Assembly: GCF_009017415.1 (NCBI RefSeq)
Contig: NC_092408.1
Span: 496,001-560,000, forward strand
Source of the DNA: Aspergillus flavus
Taxonomy: Eukaryota > Ascomycota > Eurotiomycetes > Eurotiales > Aspergillaceae
Direction of reading: 5' to 3'
DNA length: 64,000 nucleotides
In this document: positions 21,818 through 39,595 of the stretch, piece by piece
How positions within the stretch are numbered: position 1 is the stretch's first letter
How the letters are laid out: every line of letters begins with the position of its first letter
Notes under the pieces: generated by a model
What the model was told of the DNA's origin: nothing
Database searches by the model: none
The model's input: the letters and a program-made list of their open reading frames with translations, nothing else
Made by a program: the position numbers and the translations under genes

Positions 21818-24800
21818 TTCTTAGGGTGTCTTTCCCTTTGGCCCGCCCAATTAAAAGTATAGCTTGGCCCTATCTTACCATCTCTCTACCTATTACCTAT
21901 CTACTCCCCCCCTCTGTACTTAAGTACACGATGTAGTAATAGAGTTACATTCTTCACCCCCCAGTTCGTCTGGCATTGGACCTGATACTTCCCATCTCAT
22001 TTCAAGCTAGAGCATGTACAAACCCTTTAATAAAGTATGGCATGTTGTACCTTCAGTTCATGGAACATGAACAACCAGCAGCCACCCTCCTGGGTGTCTA
22101 GATCCCGCACAGGCCCGCATCTCGTCAGGTCCGTCCCACACAGCCCGCGCTTGGACCAGATGGAGGGAACAGTTTGCGTCTGTTTTTTTCCTGCTGAAGT
22201 GTGTATACGTGCCATTCAGCTCCGAACTCTATGCCTGTGGACAAAGTACCGCTTATGCATGGTCTCAGAGTTACGTAGTGTTCTTGCGAATGCAAATCTT
22301 CAGATGCAGGTTGACCCTCTTCAATTCCAGGGCCATTTCAGGTGATGATACAACGCCAAGAGACGTATAGAATGGAGTACGTACGGGTAGTGCCCACTGC
22401 CGGCATGGACAAAGTCGGGCTCGCCGAGCCATCGCCGTCGTCACCTGACTCTGGCTGCCCTCCGTTCATACATACGTACTTACATACATACATAGACTTA
22501 CATATGACCGACATGACACGAGTGGCAATGATGGAATCATGCTGCCTGTACGACTATAGGTCCTCATCGGTGTCACCGATAACTGACGACCATTATAACT
22601 TTCAGGAGGTTGTACAAGTGCATAAATCTCTAACAAGCGATCGAACAATAGAAACCCGTATACGCGACTTACGAACGGCGTAGATCACCAACCCAACCCG
22701 GAGTCCCGAAGTACCGACTAACTGGGCTATGATTGCGAACGGCTCTAAGGCAAAAGGACGAAATTACGATGGGCCAAGGGAGGGGAAAACTATCTACCTT
22801 GGACTATGCGCCTTCGATCATGGGCGGATCTAAATACGATGTGCCCCGAGGGCTAGTCGCAGTTCTGGGTGAGCCAATGAAAGGCTTCGATAGCTCCCAG
22901 AGCCGAAATGATCGTCCACCGTAAGAACGAAGAGGCTTGTGCATGGCCCAGAGTACTGGGATGTGGGATTTCTAGGCCTTGAAGCTAAGAGTCAGGAGGA
23001 GGAGCCCGTAAATACAACCCGTACCGTAGATATGGAATGGTTGGTTGTTGCTAAAGTACAGTACAGCAAATATCATAGTAGTAAGCAAACATTCGCCAGG
23101 GTCCTAGAGGCACCTCAGCTCTGTGTTATTATTGTCCTCCTTTTTTTTTGCCCCTTTCCCTTCAGCTTTGTGGAATATTTGCCAATGTTAACGACTGGGT
23201 TGAATACCATTGCTAGCAATCTATGCGCAATAGAGAGTGAGAGTACGGGAAAAAGGAAAAAGAAAACATGCACAGGAAGATTGATTCTTTTTTTTAAGGT
23301 GGGAAAAAAAAAAAAAAACAGTTTGACAGTGTGGCAACCCCCTTTCGTTTGTCCTGGTCGGTAATGTCCGGGGGATTGTTTCCGTCGCTAGTAAACGGAA
23401 TGGCGCGCACTACAACCACCACAGTACGAAGGGTTCATTGACATTTACCGGTAAAAACAAAGAAAGCAATGAGAGAAAAGAAGAGGGCCACTGGGATTGG
23501 TCCTTGTACATTTAGATTCGAGTTAAACATTACTTAGATCTGTCATGGTTCCATGGTACCGCAAAAGTTAGGTCTGGATGCCTCTAGGCGGCTTGATTTG
23601 TTACGCGTGGGTTGCTTTGTACCTGGCTGTCGGGACTGATCAGGGGCCACGCCATCTATACCAATCTTGTCGGAAGCCAGATCGGCGACCAGCATTGAGT
23701 TATCTGGGGACGTTCCCGAGAGTATATTCCATGCCCTATCGAGAGTTATTTGTCATGAGCAGAAAGAGCTGATTTGATTGCTAGTGGTTTACTGTCAATT
23801 GGCATCGTATATATTCTTTGTTACTGTTGATGGGCTTGGAAGGGTAAGCTTTAGCGACTTATTCAAACAAACCATATGGAATCTAATGGAATAAAAAGGA
23901 TTGGAGAGACTAACTCTTTACTTTTTTCCCTTTTCTTTTCTTCCTGGTAACTCAAAAGAAAAAGTACTACATCCTGTTTGCTTCAATGTGGGTTGGGCCT
24001 CCAAGTGAAACCTGACTGCACAAAGAAAACCGAAGCTGCCAAACAGTTAGACAATGTACATAGAAAACGGATGCAAGACATAATCAGGATCCTCAATGTT
24101 TCATAAGCAAACAGTTTGAGGGTGAGACGGAAGAAACATTCTGTCTTGAATATATTTCTCTGTGGAGCACAGCATAGCCCCAGTGTTCGGTTAACCTATC
24201 TTGATAAGATATACAACTATTAACAGGAGCTTATACCTGCCGTATGTAGTCCCACAAAAGGGCTATCGAGCTATGAATAGTCAGTCCCGAAAAAGAAAAA
24301 CAAAGGGGATGATGACGAGGCTATACTAGAACGCTCCGTACAATTTCCTTTAACAGTAATTGGCACCCAATCTGCCCCTTTCAAATACGCGATACGCGAT
24401 CTCCTTAGGCACCAAACCGAGATCCTTTTATCCCGATTACAAGGGTTACTCCCGTTCAACCACCACCACCACTACTACTACAGTAATATCACCCATCAGG
24501 TCAACAAGCCGACATAATCCCTGTTCAGGATCAGGCCGTCACATTGCTCAATCTCTGTTGCGCAAATGACCATCTCTTCAAAATGCAAACGGGATCACTG
24601 ATCGGCCGAGTCTAGACCGTTTGTTCACAGGACTTGGTTACCCCAGGGTGTGCAACCCTCAACGTGCCGTTATTTTCTGTGTTACTATTCTGGCCTCGCA
24701 ACGTGGCCGGGAGGGTTGTACATACATAAGCCACTTCAACGGTGTGCTCTACCACCAGTAGGGATTGACAATTGTCATGTAGAGTTCAAGGACGAGTGTC

Positions 24801-27234
24801 TCACCGCCATGATATCGAGATCTGTGGAAGTCGGTCAGTGGATGACATTGCATGAGTGCATATACTAATTACGTCGGTGTAGGATCTCCTTAGTACTTGG
24901 AGGGTGGGAGGAACGTTTGGTGACGGAAAACGATGTCTATGACGGCACCAGCTGGTAAAAATCCGGTTTTTCCCTTTTTCTCTTCATTTTTTTCGTAGTG
25001 AGTCTTTTTCTGTGTTTCCTTTAATTTCCCTTTTGTCAAATCCTCCTCTTTTCAATTACTAATGTTGTGAATTGACTCTGCCATCTCTTCTCCGAATCAG
25101 CTAATTAAGGTACCATCGGAATCATTCACACCGCGTTTGCCGCTAGTCAAGGCACCGTCAACAATTTTTTTACCCACTGTTTGTTTCTTCGTGTCTGCAC
25201 CCAGTAGAAATAGGAAATCCTGATTAATTGCCTATATATCGCATCAACGTCATATATTACGTCCGGAAATGGAGGCCATGAGAACAGAAAGACGAGCCAT
25301 CTTGGAGGATTCTGTGACAAGATGATGGAGGGGTGAATGATGTTGCCGTCACATACGCAGCCTTACTCCGTTGAAAGTTAAAGCCGATCACTGGCATTGA
25401 AACCGTCATCAACCGCCTGTCATACCCTATATTTTTCATTGATGCTAGCGTTAGTACGCGACTAGTGGCTTCTTACCATGCTAACCTGGAACCGCCGTTT
25501 CCGAAAGAAGTCATACTCCGTATGTGACCGGAACACCAGGGCTTCCCTATTACTTGTCGTCTACTTCGATCTCACGCCTCGTCATTTTGTTGAGAGGAAA
25601 AGGGAAATGTTCGGCTTCGCTTTACTACACTATTTGGTAGGAACAATTTCATATTGGTAATTTAAAATTGCTAGAATTAGCATGAGCTGATTCATACAGC
25701 CACTAAAACGGGCCAATCCGACTCTGGCCCACCATGAGCCCTACTGGTACGTTCTGTGCTTTCCTATGGTCGGGTACAGCGTTCTTTGGAATCTTTCCGT
25801 GGTTCGACGATAAATAATGGCTCCCCACGATGTGATTCTCTACTGCGAAAGGACGGATTTCTTTTCCTGTGTGGGGCGGGGAAATTAAAAAGCAATAATA
25901 GTAACCTCAGCTTCATTTTACCTACATACGGAGTAGTCGGGAGTACAAAGTAGAATGACATTTTGTCGCTCACGATGTGGATCATGCCCTGCTGCCATGC
26001 ATGAGCAGCCTGCAGAATTGGCAGCATCGAATACATTGATGAGTTGCGTCATGGATGGGGCGGCGAAAACCCGGCTTTGGGGAGAAAAATGATAGGACTG
26101 AACATAATACCCAGGAGCTTGTCAGGAACAGGGTAGACCCGAGGCTACTCCCCTGCAATTGAGGGCTGGAAAATGTAGAAGAACAGGGAAAAAAAAGGTA
26201 CTGTCGGTACAATTTGGTGTTGTCGGATTTGGGAAAGATTAACCCTCGCAAATCAGGCCTGAGCTAAGGGTCAAACCCCAGTAATACCCCGCCCGGGATT
26301 CTGGGTAAAGGTACTTTTTGACTTCTGTCACTCTTTTTGAATGACTCTGGGTCAGTGCTATCCCCCTAATAGTTGAAAGGGCTCAAAGGCTAAAAGCCCT
26401 AGGGGCGATTAGGGGAAAGGCTAACACCCCCAGAGCGGGCCGAAGACTGGCACCCGTCCATAGACTCCAGACCATCAGACCCAATTGCTGCAAGCGGGGC
26501 GGCGCCGCGGCCCGGGGAGTACGGAAGGACCGTTTGTCATCAAAAGCAAAGTTCACACGATCGCCCTGTCAGAGTGTCACTCAAGGTTCCAGACCCCACT
26601 GGCGTGCAACCACCACCACTACAATGTCGTACTCTTTATGTTAGACCGCCGGCTATGGTTGGTTGGTCAATGGCCTCGCATCTCTCGTGATAGACAAGAA
26701 TCGATCTGATTTTCTGGGATTACGTTGATTCTCTTAAAGCGTCTCTTCCCGCGGAGCGATCCGATCCCTTGATGTACAAAAGTACACCGAGATCCTCCTG
26801 TCTCGTCTCCTCATTCCCCTGTCTTAGCCAAACCCTGATGACTGACTCCGGCCAGGGACGGCGGACCAAGGGCCAGGTTGATGGGTTGGGATCCTAGCAA
26901 GCCCGATTTTAGCTTCATCCTCTCAGCACCATTATTACTGTCCATATTGCATTCCTTCGTTAAGCCTGATGACCGCTACGAGTCTGACAGCTAACTTCTA
27001 ACTGTTCCCAGGCGCTTGTGCTTACGTAGGTCTTCGCAATCGCTCTTCGTCCGTGCATGTCCAGCAAAAGCTGAGTACTAAGTACTAATTCACTGCCCTT
27101 ACTCTATAACTGAAACCTCAACAGAGATTCAACGACAGGGAACCCTCGCACTCCACTTCCAGGTTGGGGCGGTCACTTGACCTGCCATCAGCCCGTTCAG
27201 GCATTTGCCATTTACGTATTTATAGCCCAGTGCA

Positions 27235-27552
27235 TTAATTCAATTTATCTCTTTCAAAAGGAAGATTAATAGCAGTCCAACCGCGATAAGCAGCAATAAT
27301 GGCGAGTTCTACAAATAGAAGCACAATGCAAGTCAATTCCACTTGCATCCAAATACTCGTAAACAATGCTGCCGGATGTTTATCGTTTAACTCCCTCAGC
27401 TTAACATTATCCACGGCCATGGGCCAGCTGAATAGATCCATTCCGACCGGCCCGAGCCTGTGCAGGACTTTGCATGCAGCGATGGCTACGATGAGTAAGT
27501 GTGCATGTTGTACGACAATCCATCTGCATATCCGATATGATGGGTATATTGA
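27235..27552 (-). other. Possible terminal exon of a small membrane protein
   Basis: After a potential CCAG acceptor (27553-27556) the minus strand is open for 105 codons to a TAA at 27235. The translation looks protein-like: a hydrophobic helix (HLLIVAIAACKVLHRLG), a polar loop (NVKLRELNDKHPAALF) and a second helix (VELTCIVLLFVELAIIAAY). I could not find a phase-matched upstream exon with a start codon. A short stretch at 27675-27869 with YDGDPTTMFPAETNRKPW may belong to the same gene. It could be the remnant of a gene. I do not recognise the family. Confidence 0.25.
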
Positions 27553-30500
27553 CTGGTTGAGACACGGCGGTTTAGATAATCAAATCTCCGATGGTTGTGC
27601 GACTTCGAAATGGGAAGAGACATTCGTGGGGTAAGGACATCCCTACTAGTGCCGAACACACGCCAGGGTTACCTTTACTTTCCAAAGTGATACTTCCAAC
27701 AATGTTCCAAGTTCCATGATATCCACGGCTTGCGGTTGGTTTCGGCCGGGAACATGGTAGTTGGGTCGCCATCATAGATTCCTTTGATCCTCCTTTGCGT
27801 AACATCGCATCTGCAAGTCAAACATAACCCTGTACTTCGATTGCGAACGATGGATCCGCAGCGTGTCAAGCATACTCAGGAACCATGGAACCATAGAACG
27901 AGTCCTTATGGTTCGCGCAACTTCCGCAGAGCTTATCCGGTGAACCCAGTTGTTGTGTGTTCCCAATCCGTCTGTGTCTGCTTGACGAGTCAAAAGTTTC
28001 TGTAACAGCTCATATCAGCCCGATAGAGTTTGGACGGTCCGCCCAACCCACCGGATGCGAGTCACTCAGATGAAAGTTACAGAAAGACTCTCCCCTTCCC
28101 ATGTGTGATCGCGGAGTAGAGTTAGAATTTGACTTCATAATCACTCTCCCTTACTTTACCATAATCGCCACCCCCATAAAGCTTCGTTTCGCATTTTAAG
28201 TGTATAGTTTATCATGGGTAGAGTTTCGCGGTCAGACACCTGACTTTCGTACCCGCGCCTATCAAAACCCACTACCGAGATCGCTCGCAAAAGTTTGCAG
28301 CCATGCATTAGCTCCGAAGCTATCTAACTCGAAACATCCCTGTCTCGCGCTTATGACTGGCGCACAACAATAGCATGGTTAGCCGGGTTGTGGAGCTCGC
28401 CTGCATGGCTGTGTCCGCTGCCATGGCATTTCTCGGAGCTACTCTCCATAGTGCATGATTCAAGCGGGTATGATTTGCTCGCTAAACCGACTCAGGTCTG
28501 TGAACCACGAGGCTGGGTCCATGATTGGTCCCGAGAATCACTATAGAATAGGGATGATCCATGTATTTGGAATGTTGGCTTTTGCCGATCGCATGATATC
28601 AGATTTTCAATTTCCCATTTGGTATTTGCAAAAACTAAAAAAAGAGATCTGATCTGGTACTTTGTCACTCTTAAGGAGAATTCCCTTTTGAATAACTTTT
28701 TTTTTTTTTGTTTTTTTGCCTTTTCCAAATGGTCGTTATTTCTTGCTTTTTCTGTCAACGTACCTTAGCCTATTTTCGTTCCCACCCGCCGTCAATCTCC
28801 CCCACACTTCACCGAATATACCCTTCGCTTGGACATCGTCGACGTCGCCTCCTTCCACATTAAGTGACGATGTTGGCACTGACGTCTAGGCAATATCCTA
28901 ATCAGGTGGTGACGTGCTCGACTGGAAATTATTTCCATTCCACGAGTGTCAAGGCAAGCGATCTACACTGCACCGCAGGATCTGATCTGCACAGGAGATA
29001 GCGTCTAGTCATGTCGCTAGGCATTACTCGGAGGTATATACCCTGGTTCTACATGTGAGGTCAAGATATCCACCCAGGGACAGTCATGTACATCATCACC
29101 TGAGTGAACGGGGTCAATAGAACTCTGAGACAATGTCAGTTAACTTCCCATACAACGGTAGACTAGGCGTTTCCCGCCGGAGAATATTGAATTTCCCCCA
29201 CTCAAATATACTTTCCAACTACTGTACGAATGTACCGTAAAAAGAAAAGAAAAGAAAAGCAAAGAAAAAAAAGAGGGACAGGGAGGGGGTAAAAAAAAGC
29301 AATGAGAGAATAGCAACATTGACAGGTCAACGTCTTAACGACTTCCAACGACATTTGCTCCCGGGAATTCGAGATAACGTAGTTTCGTTTCAGGTTTTTG
29401 TCATTCTTCATCAATTAACTAAGGCCTCTCCACCTATCGATCTCCCTAGTCTGTCTCCGCTCGAGGTAACTAAAATATGTATGATAGAGTTTTGTGTGTC
29501 TTCCTTCCCAAAGGGAAGGAAAACTAAAACATTCAGGTCCTCTTTGATTTCCCGGTATGCCCAAAGTACCATGCATATGAGAAGGTCCTGTTCGGTTCAA
29601 GACTTTGAAGTGATTTGCAAAGTGCGTGGGGTTGGGGAACGGAGATATTTCTAAACTGAGTAACTCCATTGCTAGGCGGCCATTGGTTCGGGATCTGCAC
29701 GGGACCAGGGGGTGCCCTTCTATTGGAAACTCTTCTTTTTTTTACACCCTATTGTTTGATAGGATGATGGAAGCTATTTGTTTTGAGTCCCGGAAAAGCA
29801 TACCGATGTTGTTTATTCGAGACGCTCAGACATCTTCCCATTTGCTACTTTATGAAGGGCTTTACTACAGATGACCTGAACAAGGTAAAATTACCCTGAT
29901 TTTGGAAACCTTAACCAATGAACATTGGGCATTTGCAAAATAACACATCCAGAATAACCCAGCGGATAACAACCAAGCCACATCTCCCTCCCAAAGCTAA
30001 TCTCAAACAAGACCCTTCCATCGTGGCTGAAATGCACCATCCATGTCAGTTCAGCTGCAGAGCTCCACCACACGTCGCGGCTGGACAAATAGACCACAGC
30101 CAGCTGTCAAGACCCATTAAGCTACTGTAGGTTATAATGGAGAAATCTTCGATGGTGGTTCTACCTGTACAAAAAGGATTACAAAAAAAAGATATCGCCT
30201 CCGCCTAGGCGTGGGGAGGAGGAACTCCGAAGCATCGTGTAGCTGACTCCAATTTGCGCCCTGAGCGACTTCCGCTTTTCCCCTCGGGTAACAGCATCCT
30301 GGCGTTCCCGCTGCCCCGGCGTCAACAACCCTGGTGGACAATGATTGATCGACTGAACTATCAGCAGCGCGGAGGTAAAAAGCCGGGTGGGACTGACGCA
30401 AGGAATGGATTCGATTTTGAATCTCTAGTGGCTGAGCGCACCGCGATCTCGTTAAGACGAAACGGCCCGAGCGTTTTCTATCATGTTATCTGCTTACTAC

Positions 30501-32059
30501 TCTTTCTCTCTTCTGGGACCGTAATGCAGGTCCCTGTAGGGATTATTAGAAATAGAGCGATATTAACTACGTATACACTATACCTGCAATGATATTATAT
30601 GAAATTATCCAGCTGTAGTCATCATACATATGCGGTACAGTCAGCACGGGTCCCGATCTCACAGTGTAGTTCAATATACTCCGTAATATTTTCAGCCACA
30701 ACTCCCCAAATCCAGACAACACCACCAAACCCTATTTATCTTCAACATCTAACTCTGTTGCTGATTTTCGAGATATAAAATTTCCACCCCAGTCGATCCC
30801 CGAGAGGTTGCAAATCCCCAAACACCGATGGAGGTCCCTGCCACCAACCAAAACCAGTGGATCAAATCCCACTCCGTCCCTCAGATCCCACGATGGAGCG
30901 CCCCAAGACTGCACGCCGCTGAAAACAGCCATCGAGTGGATAACCGCTATCCACGACCATAGCACCACTGAAGAACTCAAAGGTCCATCCTCTGTCCCGG
31001 TTACCAGGTCGTCCTGGGACGGGCCATGCAAGATCGATTTCCGCCTGGTTTAGTTCGATCCCAGCTTTTGTTTGGTGTCCTTTAGTTCATGGCGACGATG
31101 GGGCTACTTTTCACGATGAGGCTTTCTGGGTGGTCGGCTTCACTCGTCTAGTTGTTAGCTGTCTACCTAGCAGTTCCTAGCCCTGAGTATTTCTCCTCTT
31201 TATCCATCTCCCTCTCCACTTATGATGTCTAATTCCTCCCCGTAACCAACTCCCTCCCTCACTAAGTGAGTCTAGAATCCAGACAAGAAAAGGAAATTGA
31301 GTAAAACCATGACTCGTCCCCCCCACCTCTCTCAAGAGCGTCATCCCCTCTTACCGAACGGAGAGTCCAGAAGTCCAGAGTCTAATATGTCATGCCGACA
31401 TCTAGTGCGAATAAGTTTTCCGGTACACTATCTTCCGTAGCGCGCACCCGAGCGGAAGAAACAACTAGTAGAAGTCCGCTTTTCATCCATAGCCTCCGAG
31501 GCCATTCATTCCCCTCTCTTTCAGCCCTTGACTCTTTCCCCTTCCCCTCTCTCCCATGATTACTAGTAGTATAATAGAATTACGAATTTATGAATTCCTT
31601 TGTTTTATCGGTTGTACGCCGTAATTGTTCCCCTCACTCAATCCCGAATCCTTCGTAATCCTCATCGCCACGCACGCCACGCGAGATAGCCTCACGATCA
31701 TCGGTGATTATTGAAATTAGCGGCGAGAAGCCTCCCTTTCAAAGCCACCCAAGTAAGGAGGTCGAAGTTTATATTCCCCGGCCATGCGTTTGATTCCCGA
31801 TATTGATCCTCAAGGATTTAAAATGTAAAATAGAATCAGAGATAAGGAAGAAAAAATACAAAATACGAAATACGATATATTAGGTAAACAATTGCATTGT
31901 GGTGGCAGTTCCGGGGTTGGGTTAGAGGAATCCTACGTATACTATCTATAGAAATTCTTTTTTTTTTCTTCTTCTTCGTTCAAATGAGTAACTGTGCGCA
32001 TGGCTGGCAGGTGATTAGATTGCTGAAGTTAAAATTCAAGACAATCAATAGATTACTGG

Positions 32060-32083
32060 TTTTTTTTTTTTTTTTTTTTTTTT
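32060..32083 (+). repeat. Poly-T tract, 24 nt
   Basis: Uninterrupted run of 24 T. Its position about 0.8 kb beyond the ycf1 stop codon (minus strand) is too far for an ordinary poly(A) region. It may be the A tail of an old retrotransposed copy, but no body was recognised beside it. Confidence 0.8.
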
Positions 32084-32921
32084 GACATATTTATCTTGTG
32101 GTTTCTGCGGGGTTGTAAAGTTGTTGGTGGCTGGGTTCCTTGAGTCGTGTTGTATTGTATTAACCCTCTTTTTTTTTTGTCAATCCTGATAAGATGGTAT
32201 ACACTAGGAATACGGATAATTAGGTGTCATTTCTCTTGCCCGTTTGGGGGGAGTTGGGATTTCTAATCACAATCGGGTGATTCCGACTGACTACTTAATA
32301 CTGCAGTGCCATCCATTTCAATGATTGAAGTTATGCAGATAATTGCTGCATTGGCTTACAGGGGATCCCCTACACCGCTATTGTTGACACATCGTTTTAT
32401 TTTTTTTTTGCTTGTGGTCTTGGTCGACGTGATCCTGAGTTGAATTAAAGGGCACGCGAATTCGCACGCAATCTCAATCATTGTTGGCTATGTGCTGTAG
32501 GTACAGGACTTTTTGCAATATAGATAACGAAAGGAAAAAGGCAACCAGACAATTAATTAAATAAACTCCTTCCGACGCCATGGGCACGAAGCGATCATCG
32601 ACCCGTACTTTTGGTTCCTCGTCTCAAAAGAGAAAAGCTGGGAAACGGATCGGCTCTCTGGGAATCTTGCCGAGCTCGTATAATAGAGGGATAAGGGCCT
32701 TTGATCCTTCATAAACCCCTCTCCTGTGCGCACAGACGCTTAACGGATCGTCTAGTATTGGTAGTGTATGCAAGTTCAGCCAAGATGCGGTCATCCTCTT
32801 TCTCACCTGGTCTCCTACGAGGTCCAGATTCGAGAGATCGGTCCGAGATTATAGAGAAGCCTCTCTCGCTTGGGCCCAGCCACTCACAAGTCTTCGCCAC
32901 TGTGGGAGTGAAAGTCTGCCA

Positions 32922-38038
<5,117 letters not shown>

Positions 38039-38500
38039 CTTCGAACCCCGACTGCAGAATCCCTATCCCTTTCAACCCACAAGAAGGAAGGAAAAGGGAG
38101 TCATAAAATCTCCCAGGGTGCTTTCACGCAAATGATAGAGGCGATTGCGGGTGGGGAGAACTTTCTGATCGAAGATGATAACTGCGAGGCCAATCCTCTC
38201 GTGAGCTGCAAGCTGCTTACTAAATGAGACGGCCTAAGCTTCGGCGATAAACCGATAGGATTCTGCCGAGTTGCGAAATTCCGCCTAGCTTACCTTACTA
38301 TTTCTCCTCCTATGACCATTGCAGTCTAGTCATTGAAGTGGATTCGTAAAGAGATTTTCTCTCCTTCAATCTTGAGGCTCCATTCCCTTGCTTTCTTCTC
38401 GTCCTGAGGCATGAAGCGCGACACTTGCATTCGGTGTTTATGACATAAGCCGGGCCATTGCATGTCTTGGCATCTTCAGAGCTTCCTATACGTCATGAAT

Positions 38501-38522
38501 TGACTCAAAATTCTCTGAGTCA
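38501..38522. promoter_or_regulatory. Inverted TGASTCA pair, 8-nt spacer
   Basis: TGACTCA at 38501-38507 and TGAGTCA at 38516-38522. This heptamer is the core for AP-1/Gcn4-type bZIP factors (CpcA in Aspergillus) and is close to Yap1 sites. In yeast, YCF1 is a Yap1 target. It lies 460 bp from the ycf1 start. Functional use is inference. Confidence 0.5.
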
Positions 38523-39378
38523 ACCTTTTTTAGAATTCCAATCGTGGGCCAGTAATCTTTCCTGGGTAAACCATTCATTTCCGGGTGCGAAACAGAGGGG
38601 TTTGCTTACAAATTGCGATTGCTCTCACTATGAACGAATACGAAGAGGCTGCAAATGGAAACTGATTAAGCAGCACGATGACAGACTAGGCCAGAATCAG
38701 CAAAGCGCCATCGGTCGAGTCAGTAGTGCCAGTGCTCGGCATTGATTACCACTTCCATCAATTACATTCAGAACAAAAGACTCGAGTCGGGTGCTTAGAC
38801 TCATTGTCTAGACCAGTATTACAGAGCTGCTAGAAAGGCGGTTGTATTGATGAGTTTACTTAACTGGTCATGAATCTCATGTGAACCAATTGATTTATCT
38901 TAGTAGTTAACCTAGGATCACGCTTCACTATGCCAGTGAGTGGATACCGATGCGAATATATATTTAAACTGAGTATTGGCAGTTCAACCGCATTCCTACC
39001 TCGCATGCCAATGTAGCTCCGAGTCTGCGGTTGTTCGATATGAGATGCAGCTCCATCGGAGTATTGCCCATATTTTAAGAATTCTAACATACTATCAGAA
39101 CCCAATAATGACCATATGCAACGACTGTATCCAACGATAAGCATATATAATTGAAGAGGTTAATTTGGGCCAGAAAAATGCGAATCTCCTGTACTATGAA
39201 TGGATCAGACTACGATGTGCTATAATATGCTGAGTGGGAGACTGTATCGCTTTGTCCATCATTGTGTGAAGCTGAGGAGTAAAAATAAACAAGGCAGATT
39301 CATGAAAGTTTAGTATACTCAGTACACCTGTAGAGATTGGCAAGCCAATAATAGAGCTGTTAAATAAAGAGAGTGGAT

Positions 39379-39395
39379 TGAGTCACTGTGACTCA
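39379..39395. promoter_or_regulatory. Inverted TGASTCA pair, 3-nt spacer
   Basis: TGAGTCA, CTG, TGACTCA form a 17-bp near-perfect palindrome 200 bp upstream of the vms1 start codon. Two such pairs in one intergenic region are unlikely by chance. Confidence 0.55.
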
Positions 39396-39595
39396 GAATT
39401 AAACTGTGGATCGAACTTTACGTCACACCTTTTAATGGTCGCAGATTTAATACTAAGACAGAGTACATTAAATATTCTGTATTCGGTGCCTTAAAGGCGG
39501 TAAAGCCTCGACAAGAGGGGCATTTGCTCTGCCGTCGCATTGCACTCTGTGATTTCATCGGCGCAACTCATCGCTTGTACATTATTTTCGTCAAT

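Larger units (their letters stand above)
19893..22000. promoter_or_regulatory. Proximal upstream region of the DUF2841 gene
   Basis: No convincing exon on either strand. The first kilobase is moderately GC-rich with many short open frames, as in a long 5' leader. It then passes into the AT-rich island at about 21120-21290. Confidence 0.4.
22000..32921. other. Gene-free interval ('desert')
   Basis: Almost 11 kb in which I find no open frame above about 140 codons and no chain of exons with protein-like composition, apart from the candidate at 27235-27552. It contains scattered simple repeats: CATA/CATAC near 22468-22500, ACC/ACT triplets near 24460-24482, and poly-T or poly-A tracts near 23307, 28698 and 32060. 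It links the 3' end of the ycf1-type gene to the distal upstream region of the DUF2841 gene. It may be regulatory, non-coding-RNA-bearing or decayed repeat DNA. Confidence 0.5.
38039..39595. promoter_or_regulatory. Bidirectional promoter between ycf1 (-) and vms1 (+)
   Basis: 1.56 kb between divergent start codons, without a plausible gene. It contains two inverted pairs of the bZIP heptamer TGASTCA, listed separately. Confidence 0.6.

Noticed and set aside
22939..23364. 141-codon plus-strand open frame in the gene-free region
   Set aside because: It runs through poly-T and poly-A tracts, has lysine runs from these tracts and no conserved-looking segment or splice partners.
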